Source: Serendipita indica DSM 11827 (Eukaryota > Basidiomycota > Agaricomycetes > Sebacinales > Serendipitaceae). Taken from it: a stretch of 64,000 nt of DNA. Both the position numbers and the translations under genes were made by a program. Of this stretch, positions 1 to 11,314 are shown piece by piece. Under the pieces are notes generated by a model. The model did no database searches and was not told where the DNA came from. It saw nothing but the letters and a program-made list of their open reading frames with translations. The stretch spans positions 186,001-250,000 of the forward strand of contig CAJVGD010000010.1 in the NCBI GenBank assembly GCA_910890315.1. The letters run 5' to 3'. The stretch's first letter is position 1. Each line of letters begins with the position of its first letter.

Positions 1-1719
1 TTGAGTGTGAGGATGATAGGAGGGAGGTTTGCGTGGTACTCGAGAGCGGTGGTGGCTGTTGTCCTAAGGCCACCAGTGACTAGTGTTGCTGCTAGTCTCT
101 GAACGCGTCCAGGTTTGGTGGCAAAGCCAATAGAGCCCATGCGTCGTTTGGCTCCTGGTACCGCCCGAATAGGGTTATACCACGCTACTAATCCGTACGT
201 CATTCTCGACAGAGCTATGGACCGGTAAAGTGTGAGAGCGTGTTTGGGGTGAATGCCATATGACGTTTTGGCCAGTCTGCTAATGGTGAGCACCGTAGCC
301 GTGCCTTTTGCTGTCATAGCGTCCACATGAGCCTTTCAGTCTAGGTGACGGTCGATCGTGACACCTAATAGCCGAGCTGATTCAACTGGCTTTATGGTGA
401 CGTCTCCAACCTTCACTGGTAGTGTCTGGTCAGGTTTGGTCTTGGCGGCTTGTTTTGTGAGAATGTGAACAAGAGTGAACTTGCTCGGGTCGAACTGGCT
501 TGTGTGCTGCTGCCCCCATGTTACTGCTCGTGGTGCAAGGGCTTCGAGCATTTCGACATTCTCCTTGAATGATGGGGAGGAGAATGCAAGGGAGGTATCG
601 TTTACAGAGGCGCAGACAAGTGTTCTGGGACGCCTCTTGGGGGTGAAGGGCCAGCGATATCAAGGAGATCTGCCGCGTAGAATTTGTATAAAAGTGGACT
701 GAGCGCCGACCCTTGGGAGAATCCATTGCTTGCTTCGAAGGTGTCGGACTTGTGGTCGTCAAAGACCAAGCATGTTGTCCTATCCTCAAGGAAGTTGGAA
801 ATTAGATTGACCATTGAAGTTTGTCGGCACTCTTCTACGTCGCAGATTGTGGCATAGTCGTACTGCGTTGACGTTAGTGAGGGCTTGAGCGATGTCAAGG
901 TTGAGAATGGAGGTGACTTCTCCTACTCGTTGGGTATCTTTCACCATTTGGTCAGAGATAGGATGGCGTCGGTAGTTGTACGTCCCGATCTTGCGCCGAA
1001 TTGCATTTGAGGGAGGAGGTTGGCAGTCTCAGCGAGCTGGGAGAGCTTGCGTGAGAGGACTGCTTCGCAGACGCTGCTGAGGGCCTCTTCTAGCGCAATG
1101 GGCCGGTAGGCCTTGGGTACTGTGTAGTCGGGTTTCCCTGGCTTCCGAATGACTACCGTCATGGAGTGCTTCCAGCCTGACGGGTAGTGGCCCAGCCGAA
1201 GGCTTGCGTTGACACTGTTGGTGATGATAGGGGCGAGTTGATGGCCGAGCGCTTCGATGGCAGCGTTGATGACTCCGGACGGTCAGGGGCTTTGTAGGCC
1301 GGGAATTGGAAGATAGTGTTGAGCACTTCTTTCTCCCGAATGACAAAGTCTTCGAGTGGTTCGTCATAGGCTGTATTGTTGATGTCGTCCAGGTGAGCAA
1401 CTGGTGGAGGTGGGAAGAGTACTTGCTGGAAGAGGAGTGACTTTTGGGAGTTTGTCGATGCGCTTGTTGATCCTAGTTGCAGAGTTGGCACTCGTGCTGC
1501 CGCTGGGTTGGTGCACTTGTCGGTTCGCATCTCCTCTGCTGCTGCCAGCTCCTCCTCTTGATTTCGTGCTCGATGTAGTTTGCGTGGCGCACGTTGGAGG
1601 GCACGTCGGAGATTGATGAGAGCAGGACACCACCATAGTTTGGCCTGCATTTCTTGTTGTATAAAGCCGATCGCTGAAAGGCGGTGGCATGACGTGTAAT
1701 CTTGAACTGATTGAAACAC
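1..1719 (-). mobile_element. Decayed non-LTR retrotransposon (LINE), reverse-transcriptase part
   Basis: Minus-strand coding pieces in several frames read as the ORF2 reverse transcriptase of a fungal LINE. Around 950-1160 there is the fingers region (AYRPIALEE, then FGARSGRTTTDAI). Around 700-760 there is the QGSALSPLLY motif. Around 590-620 there is a palm motif reading SVNDTSLAF where active elements have F/Y-V-D-D-T. Positions 1-260 hold the region after the palm (MTYGLVAWYNP, later QRLAATLVTGGLRTT). The catalytic Asp codon is changed to Asn at 600-602, a C-to-T type change on the coding strand, and the pieces need frame changes to join. The copy is therefore dead. The 3' end (RNase H, tail) lies beyond the left window edge. 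The 5' limit near 1719 is approximate, since coding similarity fades there. Confidence 0.8.
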
Positions 1720-2101
1720 ATGTGATGTTCAGATAAATTACACGCTGTTTTGTACGCTGCCTTTTAAGGACCGAATCTCTAGGATACCAGGGCAACTGCA
1801 TGGGGTCAAACGAGCATCCGAATTCCATGCCATATGCGATGCAAGGCCACGTGTACATTCTAGATCCGCGCTAGGTTGAAACGTGGTGATGCATGGGCAA
1901 CCTACTTGGATCCGTCCACGCCCCCCCGCTGGTGAGACTATAGCTGCTGACATTCAAGCCTGGGTTTTGCAGCTGAGTTTGCCTCTTGTTGATCATAAAA
2001 GTGGTTGGTAAGTCTCGCCTGTTGCGCAGAAAGCGCTTTCCGTGTCAGCATGTACTTGGAGTCACCATCGTACTAACATGTCCTTTTTTATCCTAGTTTT
2101 G
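1720..2101. other. Gap between LINE and Rap1-like gene
   Basis: I see no convincing gene here. It should hold the promoter and 5' leader of the plus-strand gene starting at 2102. A good acceptor-like stretch (TACTAACATG, then TTTTTTATCCTAG ending at 2096) lies just upstream of the chosen ATG. A 5' UTR intron with donor GTAAGT at 2008 is therefore likely. Confidence 0.4.
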
Positions 2102-3625
2102 ATGTCACATAGGCTACTTCGACGTGAGGACGGACGGAGCATCTGGCTCACAGTTGAGCCCGATGTTCCAGAACACCAAGCACTCAAAAAACTGATTGTT
2201 GTGAGGGCTGTTTGACAGACAAGACCCCAAAAATTGCTGACTGTAGCCAAATTCGCACAGAGGAATGGGGGGTGTGTTGTGAAACGGTCAAGCCTGCCGG
2301 ATTACCACATCGTCTCGGGCTCGCTGGCAGGAACCCAGTTAGGGGTCGAGCTGTCGAGTCAAGGGCGCATTGCCCTCGACTCATCCTGGCTATGGGACAG
2401 CGAAGCGCAGGGTAGACTCCTACCATGGCATCTATACCAGAGAGGCGCTGAAGCCCCCCAAGTCTCCACAGAGATAAAGGACACCCATGAAGTCCGAAGA
2501 CCCCCTTCTTCCCCTGAGAGATATTCGGCATCAGAATCCAGCGATGCTGATATTTGCGCGGAGCTTCCTATCGAGGTATGAACTTGATCGGTATTCTGGT
2601 TCTGGTGAAAGCCTCACAGTGCCAAAATAGCTTCCCACTGATGCAAAGACCCTTCGGGAGCTGCATGCGGGGTTTCCACTCCCAGTCGACACCGCTGCGC
2701 AGGGTATCAGAAGGGAGGTCACGCAGTCACAACTAGCCAAGCATGAAATCAGTCGTTTGTTTGACAAGACTGTACCAGAAGAGGACAGTAGCTCGAGCGT
2801 CGGTCGTTCTCACCCACCGTTCAATGGGGTGCACCGCGGAGACCGCCTCAAGCTTGGACTCTATCAACCAATACAACGGATGATAGCTCTGTGATCTTAT
2901 TGCCTTTATCTCAAGAACTTGCGATCGACTCAACTGATACGTCAACCCTCCACGGCCCACTTGACACAGCAAATGATGTCTTACAGGTGAATTCAGATAT
3001 ATAAATACTCTCGATATTTGTTCCCTCTCTGATACTTCTATTCAGCAAGGGCGAAGTCAGCCAAGCTCAAAGATGCAAACCCTGATTGTGACTGGCTCCC
3101 GGATCCCTCTCCCAGCCCCTTCGAAGCATAGAGCGAGTCTGAAACCCAAGATTCAAGGGAAATCGCAACTGCCATATACGCAGGCTGAGATAGACGCACT
3201 CGCTCAGTGGGTGAAGGTCCATCCTTTTTCTTCTTTCAAGAATTCGGACGAGTATTGGAAGCACTGGGTCGAAAACGTAGGCTCTATTTCGTCATATTTA
3301 CCAACGTGACTAACCCCGGCAGTCTGAATATGGACGGCGTCGCACTCCATGCGCCTGGCGGCGGTACTGGGCATCACATCTGAGGCCATACATCAAGAGC
3401 AACGGAGCAATCAATGGTTATAAGAAGAAAGGACTCGACTTCTCAATGTTTCTCCAGGAACCAAAGAACTTGTCGAGCTGCCAAACGCGCGAGGCCTCTG
3501 GTGAGATGGATGACACAGAAACGATACATCTGGATTCAGAGGCTGAAGATCTCACGGAGAATGAATACGAGGGATCGATGAAACCCGCAAAGGCTCCATT
3601 CATTATGGGTAGTGACGATGAATAA
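2102..3625 (+). CDS. Rap1-like protein: BRCT-like region plus Rap1-type Myb domain
   Basis: Six exons fit one continuous frame: 2102-2200, 2261-2575, 2631-2787, 2853-2986, 3046-3276 and 3323-3625, giving about 412 residues. All introns are GT-AG and 46-65 nt except a 59-nt one with donor GTGAAT. Residues 1-90 look like the BRCT-like domain of Rap1 (DGRSIWLTVEPDVPEH, ALKKLIVRNGGCVV). A Ser/Pro-rich linker follows. Residues about 279-335 match the Rap1/TERF2IP Myb fold (YTQAEIDALAQWVKVHP, EYWKHWVEN, CAWRRYWASHLRPYI). The C-terminus is acidic and ends in SDDE. In fungi Rap1 binds telomeres through Taz1/TRF-like partners and limits telomere length and fusion. I do not see an obvious RCT domain at the C-terminus, so this may be a shortened paralogue rather than the main Rap1. 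The family call rests on pattern, not on a search. Confidence 0.65.
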
Positions 3626-4195
3626 CGCGTCCATCTCGCTCGCGAGAGCGTGATAGATCTCGTTTGGATGTGAGAAATAAGATGGATGAAAAAGAAACGA
3701 AGCGTAGATAGGCCCTGATCCCATTACAGTTCACATTTAATGCATGTATATTCGTTGGGATCCTTCCGTATCAAGTATGTTGACTATGAGAGTACGATCT
3801 TTGGTCAGGATTCTCGCTAGCGAGATAATAAACCAAGCTGACTGGAAATGCTGCAGCTGGCTTGTCGCCGTTGGTCGCTTATTGGTTCTTTGTTTGAACT
3901 GTATTCATACCATGAGCAGAGTCATCATCCCTGTGTATTTGTCATCAGACGGCGCCGCTTCCGAGACGGCCCATGTGGAAAGCAGCTTAGCGCCTCGCAA
4001 CAAACAGATGGCAGTCCCTTCGACCTCGCCTTTTTGCATTCCTCCTGCGGTCGAGTTCCGGCTCCAACTTTATCTTCTGACTCTGACTAGACGGCCGTTT
4101 AAGAAGGACGCCTCTGGGCTGGCGAGCCTCGACCCGACCATTCGCGTTTTGCGTCCTGCTCTCACAAGATTCGTCCAGCACAAGGTGGATAAAAT
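3626..4195. other. Intergenic, Rap1-like gene to ABC transporter
   Basis: The stretch holds the 3' flank of the Rap1-like gene and the promoter of the ABC transporter. An open frame runs through 3744-4195, but its product looks like no known protein and it is out of frame with the transporter start. I see no RNA gene or repeat. Confidence 0.4.
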
Positions 4196-7100
4196 ATGTT
4201 CCCATTCCAAATCCATTTCTCTGCGGGTCTTCTTGGTGCCGCAGCGTTCAGCCTTGCAGTCATTGCTCCCTCGCACGTCAAGACGAAGCGCGACGTGGCT
4301 CTTCCAATATCAAGATATGATAGGTCTCCACTCTCTTAATAACTTGGGACCGTGCTCAATCCATTTCAGCGAGTTTGATGGGGAAAACGACCTCCTAAGT
4401 GCCAACGACGAGAACGAGCTCGCCGGCGAAAAGGATCCATTCGACATTGTCTCACCTGAAGACGTCATTGATGGAGAGACACTTGATGAGGATGCATTCT
4501 GGCGCAAGGTCCTCACCTTTTCATCGCGAATCCCGACATGTTGACTCTTACTAGGTTCGCGTCACAAAACTGATCCTACTCGCAGTGTTATGTATGCTAT
4601 TCGTCAACCACGCAGTCTCACTGGGATATACACTCATCACACATCCTTCGTCACCCATCTACTCCATCATCCCGGCTATTCTGCACCTCGTCTTCACGAC
4701 ATATCTTATCGGCCTTTCAATCTCAACCGTCTCTTCCTCCAACGTGGATGAGCACTGGCCGATTGTCGTCCACATGTCCGCACTGCTGACTTTATCCACG
4801 GTGGCACAATGTATCAGCTTGCTCGTTCCAAACGATGGAACTATCCATATCTCGACCATTCTGGCGAAACCGTCGCTCGTCAATGTCGACCCAAAGTTTA
4901 TCATTCAACTCTACAAAAGGAATCATTTAGAAGACCAAGACGAAGAAGAGGTCTATGGTTTCTGGTTTGCCTCCCTGGTGTTGACGACAATATCGATGCT
5001 TATCGTCATCTTCATGCGACGCGGTCCTGAACGATACTTCCCCCCTGAGAGAGTATATACTCTCAAGTCTATCGAAGTTGCCGCCAAAGAGCGAAATCAG
5101 GGTACTAGCACTGGCGGACAAGTGCATTCAGGGAAACAGGAGCCAAACGTTTGCTCATTGGTAGCAAGCAGTGTCTGGGGTGAGTAGCTTGTATACCAGA
5201 GAAGGCTGGCTGGATGCTGACGCCGAGCAAGGCATCATGTTCTTCGACTATACGACGTCCGTCGTCATGCTGGGCTACACAGCTACTTCCCTTGAGATTG
5301 CAGACTTGCCTATCCTACCGGCATACATGCGGGCAACTTGGATATACTCGAGGATGCGAAAGCTGCAACAGTCATACGGCCGTTTACGCTCTTCAACAGA
5401 AGAACCCAAAGGTGTCTTCTCTCGGATCCGCTTTACATTGCACGTCCCGTTCGCCCACCTCTTCGTCCGCAAGTTCCCTGCACTCGAAAACCGATTCCCG
5501 TCCATCACGCAAAAGAGAACGTTTGCACCGTTCTCATTCAAGACGTCAAAGAACTCCCCTATGGACCTCATTGCGCAACTTTGGAAGGCAAACCGCACTG
5601 TCTTGCTTTTGGAGATTGGTCTCGCTGCAGCGTCTGCGCTGATGTTCTACACACCAGCCTTCTTCTTCAAGCGCTTCATTGCCTACCTGGAGGACGATCC
5701 AGATCGAGGAGGACGAGCATCAAACCAGACCATCCAGGCGATGGTCAGTGACGGATGGGCGTGGGTTTATTGCGCTGGCCTCTTCGGAACAACAGCAGCA
5801 ATGTATTGTATGTATTTCCTTCTTTCCGTCTAACAAAGGCTTATGCGTATTCTCCAGTACTTACTGGACAACTTTGGTCAATCTCAACAACTGTTGTCCA
5901 GCTCAAGTTTAAGATCCAGCTGAACACAATGCTATTCGCTAAAACTCTCGTCCGAAAGAACCTGCCCGGAACGGCTTCTACCGACTCTGAAGAGAAAAAG
6001 AAAACTGAAGACACTGGTGCTGCCTCCAGAACGGCAGGGACGAACAGTGCATCAAACGGCACAAGCGATGCACCAACGACCGCAGGTCATTCTACGGCAC
6101 CAACAGCGACAACGGGGACTACGACAGCGGTCAATGCCAGCGAGGCGACGCCACCCGTCAAGAACGCGTCTACGTCGGACGAGGAAGAGTTTTCATCAAA
6201 GGCACAGGTTATGACGCTCATGACTACAGACGTCGATCGTGTTTCCGACTTTTCCTGGCATCTGTTTTCCCTTGTCGACAGTCCCATTGAGATTGTCATT
6301 GGTGGATACTTTCTGTACACCCTCCTTGGTGTATCGACATTCTGGGGCCTTGGTGCCAGTCTTCGTAAGCATTTCTTGACCCTCAGGCTGACCGGCGATT
6401 GATTGCGTTTGGTAGTATTCATGCCGATCAATCACTGGGCAAGCAAAATCGGTGCGCATGACATTCATCCATTTGGACGACATTTAACCCTTTTCCTAGT
6501 CGTCAAGGCACAGGACGATCTCATGAAGGCTCGAGATGAACGTGTTGCCTTGATGAACGAGGTGAATCAACACAGTTCCTTCTACTATAGATCTGACGCA
6601 TTATAGCTCCTTGGTGGCATACGGATGCTCAAGGTATGAGAAACCTACGACTATTGACCGATGACTCATAAGACCAGTTCATGGCTTGGGAAAGGAGCTT
6701 TGAGAAGCGAGTTCTCAAGGTCCGTGATCGTGAATTGGCGCATCAATGGCGTAACTATGTGATTGAGGTAGGCTCATATCGCTCTTTCCTTATGAAATGG
6801 ACTCATCTCGTGTAGACTCTGTTCAATGCGACATGGCATGTTTTCAACGGGCTCTTGGTATTCAACGCTCACCTCATTTAGGCAACTCTCTCCAATTCTG
6901 ACTACGGTGGTTTCATTCTGGCATTACACTGTCATACGGAAGCTGCCGTTAACACCCTCAATTGCATTCACGGCAGTATGTGTCATGCGCTCTCTCGCTC
7001 ATTAACTCTTACACGTCTCTTAGCTCACGGTATTCAACGAGCTGCGTTTTGCACTTGGCGTCCTACCAGAGACCTTTATCAATGTTTTGCAAAGCATGGT

Positions 7101-10100
7101 CTCCCTTCGCCGCATTGCGAAATATTTGGCGACACAAGAAGTTTCTTCTGTGCCACCTCTTCATGAACAAGACTCTCGCATCTCCCTGAATTCTGCGACG
7201 ATCACCTGGCCACAAGATCGTGTGGGAAGTGCAGCGGCTACTGGTTCCAGCACCCCTGCCATCATTGGTCGCGCTTCCACTTCGAGTTCCTCGGCTAGCA
7301 CGCCGAGACGGCGCTTTGTGCTGCTTGACCTCACCCTCGACTTCCCAGAAGGCGAACTCTCACTCATTTGCGGCAAGCTTGGGTCTGGGAAAACACTTTT
7401 ACTACTCGCCCTCCTTGGAGAGGCAGATGTGTTGTCCGGTCAACTCCTTTGTCCACGGTCGCCGCCGGATGCAGTTGCAACTCTCATGGCAGTCGCCGAG
7501 GACGAAGAGTGGATCATTCCAAATATGTGCGCCTATGTACCACAGGTTGCATGGTTGCAGAATGCGTCTATCAAGGAGAACATTTTATTCAACCTGCCGT
7601 TCAATGCAGAGCGGTACCAAGCTACACTCGAGGTTTGTGGTCCCGCTGTCCGCCGGTTGAGTGTTAACACTTTTTCTAGGCTTGCGCGCTGCTAACGGAC
7701 CTTGCAATACTCGAAGATGGAGATGAGAGTGAAATTGGAGAACGCGGGGTCGGTAATTTAACAGGGGTCGAGATCTCTCCTCAACTCTTCCTAGGTAAAC
7801 CTCAGTGGTGGTCAGAAAGCCCGAGTCAGCCTCGCTGTAGGTCTTTTAAACACTTACGTTCCTTTTATTGACGCAATGGCAGCGAGCTATCTATTCCCGG
7901 GCGTCTGTCCTGCTGCTCGATGATGTGCTTTCAGCGGGTATGTCGCATTATCCGCTCTAAACAGGTCCTGACTCTCTGCTAGTCGATGCTCACACGGCGC
8001 ATCACTTGTACGAGAAATGTCTAAAAGGCCCACTGGTAGAAGGGCGCACGGTGATTCTCGTATCCCACCACATCCAGCTCTGTGCTCCAAAAGCAAAGTA
8101 TATCGTGCGTAATTCGGGCCCTTGTTGGATGCCTGGCTCACTATAGGTTAGGTGGCTCTCGAGAAGGGCAAGCTGTTGTACCAGGGCGACGCAAACGCCT
8201 TCATGCAGTCCTCCATTATTGATACCCTGGTTCAATCTAAACACAAAACTCTCGACGCTGGGGACGAAATGACAGCGGAAACGGCCATTGAAGAAGTACT
8301 GGACGCCGAAAAGGAACCAGTCAAGGACGCACAGGAGAGCGCACAACCCGTGATGACCAAAAAAAAGGAAAAGGCCCCTCGGAAACTCGTCGAGGATGAA
8401 GCTCGCGCAGTCGGGCGGATTGGACGAGACGTTTGGAAAGAATACGTCGGTGCTTCTGGAGGAAAGGTGTTTTGGGGAATCTTCCTTCTTGCGCTTGTCG
8501 TTGCGTCTCTCTCACCGGTAGCGGAGAACGGTTGGATCAAGTATGTGGATCGCCTGTTCACCCAGATCATTGACTGATGGTGATAGGGTCTGGTCCGGCG
8601 CTGTGAATCGAGGAGATACGTCTCACTTGCCTATATATTACATTCGAATTTATGCTCTGGTACGTGGGACGTTGCCTGCAGGACCTTCTGACCTTCTCAA
8701 AGATTGCAATCGCTGGCCTTGTCGTTTTCACTCTACGCTTCTTTGTCCTCTGTTTGCGTTGATATCCAGGTTGCCTCACTGATTCTAACCATCCCATAGA
8801 CCGTGGATCCATCCATGCTTCGGACACCTTGCACAAACGCCTCCTCCAGTCTGTTTTGTTTGCACCTATTCGCTTCCATGACACTACGAATCGCGGAAGA
8901 CTTCTCAACCGCTTTGGAAAGGACTTTGAAGGAATCGATTCTTCTCTCGCGGACAACTTTGGACGAAGGTGCGTTTCAGGATTGAAGCGTTGATGTGGCC
9001 TCATACCCTTGAAAGTGTTTTCAACGGTGCATCGCTCGTCACAACCATTGTCACTGTTACATACGTAGGAGGGTGGCCGTTCCTACTGGCATTCGTCATC
9101 CTCTCCATCTTTTACTTTGAGGTCGCCAGAGTATATGGACAGACTGCCAGGGACATGCGCCGTCTTGGTACGTCTTGCCGGCTCCATCTTTCTTTCTTAG
9201 ATATTCCACAGATTCTGTATCGCGTTCGCCACTCTATTCTGTCTATAATGAAGCCATCACTGGGGCTTCTATCGTGCGGGCCTTCGGAGCGTCTAGCAAA
9301 TTCCTACGCGATATGCTTCGTTGCGTTGACACAGTACGTTTTCCCTCAACGACCAGCGAATAATAGACTCACGAATCCGTAGAATGCTTCGTATGTAGCT
9401 AGTTTGAAAACTAGACCAGATACTGACGTCTTTTCAGACCATATTACTGGCTATGGGGCGGTATGTGTCTCTCCTTTCTAGTTATTTCAGTCCTCATTTT
9501 CGCATAGTGAATCGATGGATCAGTGTTCGCTTCAATATGCTCTCATCAGTCATTATCGGAATCACGTCCGTGGTCATCTTGCTCAACAGATCCATCGACG
9601 CTTCGTTTGGTGGACTTGCCATGACCTTTATTCTTGGGCTGACCGGAGATATTCTCTTCCTCGTCCGTCGATTTGTCAGTCTGGAGCAGTCGATGGTTGC
9701 AGTGAGTCCTCCCATTCCGAACGCTATCCGCTCTTAGACACCCACAGGTCGAGCGTGTCAAAGAGTTTTCTGAATTAGAGCAAGAACCTCCCGAGTTCAT
9801 CGAACCTCGTCCTCCCGCATCGTGGCCTTCCTCCGGAGCCATAGAAGTCGAGGACTTATCTATTCGCTATGCCGTGAGTTCTTCGTAAGCTGTAGAACTT
9901 TGCTTAATGAGCCTCAGCAAAATCTTCCCGATGTCCTGCACGACTTGAACTTTTCCATTTCACCGGGAGAAAAGGTTGGCATTCTGGGAAGAACCGGCAG
10001 TGAGTATACTATAAAGTATAATTGATCATTTACTCATGGTTTAAAAAGGCGGAAAGAGTACTTTGGCGCAGTCATTCTTCCGGTTTGTAGAGGCCTCCGA

Positions 10101-11060
10101 GGGCAAAATTTTCATAGATGGCATCGACATCTCTCGCGTTGGATTGACGGATCTCCGAAGTCGATTGACAATCATTCCTCGTTCGTGCCATCTTACTTAG
10201 GCACGTCATCGTCTTACCACCAAGCAGAGGATCCTACTATTCTAAGTGGTACGTTGCGGACCACATTAGATATCTTTGAAGAATACGAAGATGTTGAGAT
10301 TGTGAGTTGACATCCATTCTCCCTCTTACCTCTGACTTACGCGTTTCAGTATGAGGCCCTGCGCCGTGTCCATCTTATACCATCAGAGGATGATACTCCG
10401 GTTGATAATGAAGAGGAAGTCAACGAGAATGTCTTCAAAAACCTTGATTCGCCTGTCTCTGAAGGCGGGGAAAACTTTTCAGCTGGAGAAAAGCAACTCA
10501 TCTGGTACGTACGGCGACATCGCATGATCATATAGCTAAGACTTTCCAGTATGGCTCGTGCCATTCTCAAGCGCACCAAAATTCTCTTTATGGATGAAGC
10601 GACTGCTAGGTGAGTTCTCTTGAAACATACATCTGTGACTAACTTTGATAGTGTTGACTATGCCACTGATGAGTTGATTGGGAAAACTATCCGGCAGTGC
10701 GTGTCTGTACCACACCGTATATCACCTCGCTAATATTCTTCACAGCGAATTCGCCGACAGTACCATCTTGACGTAGGCAATTGTCTGCCCGTTTTTATCC
10801 TATAGTTGACATTTTGGCAGAATCGCGCATCGCATCCGTACTATCATCGATTATGACAAGGTTGGGCAGAATTGTGCAAAATCCGGATAAATTCTCATTT
10901 TGTATAGGTCATGGTCCTCGATAAAGGTCGCATCGTCGAGTATGACAAGCCTGCCACGCTTCTCGCGGATAAAAAGTCGCAATTCTACTCACTGTGCAAG
11001 GCAACTGGTCCAGAAGAGTTTTCGGCCCTTGTTCGCCTCAGTCAACTCAATAGTTCCTAA
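4196..11060 (+). CDS. MRP/YCF1-class ABC transporter (ABCC), full length
   Basis: The start at 4196 follows an in-frame stop and gives [18 protein letters not shown], the first of five membrane helices of a TMD0. The lasso segment reads [15 protein letters not shown], typical of fungal MRPs. TMD1 follows with the conserved [17 protein letters not shown] near 6210-6260. NBD1 has Walker A GKLGSGKT (about 7370), Q-loop [20 protein letters not shown], signature LSGGQ (about 7800) and Walker [13 protein letters not shown] with the family's non-catalytic Asp. TMD2 covers about 8450-9750. NBD2 has Walker A GRTGSGKST, split by an intron near 10003-10048, then [12 protein letters not shown], an unusual signature FSAGEKQL, and Walker [13 protein letters not shown]. 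The gene ends QLNSS-stop at 11060. It is cut by more than 20 short introns, and the linker in TMD1 (6000-6180) is Thr/Ala-rich and long. Members export glutathione conjugates or drugs at the vacuole or plasma membrane; the substrate cannot be read from sequence. Confidence 0.9.
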
Positions 11061-11314
11061 ACATATGATCCCTCACGTTCATAACTACAATTTGACACTA
11101 TACCTTTCCTTGTTTATAGCGTGCATGTGTAGCAAATAAGAACGCCTTCTTGTCCCGTCTATGACCAACTCCAGACTCAGACCACACCTGAGAAGGTCAC
11201 AGAACGCTCTTTTTGACCTACTTTCGAGAATGCTCTCTGTTGGACATGCGCGGCCGTGTCGAGACAACCTTGAGTCAGGAACCTGTTCCCCTTCTCACGT
11301 AATACCTTCTCCAT

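Noticed and set aside
3744-4544. 266-codon frame as the true N-terminus of the ABC transporter
   Set aside because: It is out of frame with the TMD0 helices; the ATG at 4196 gives a membrane helix and proper splicing to the next exons.
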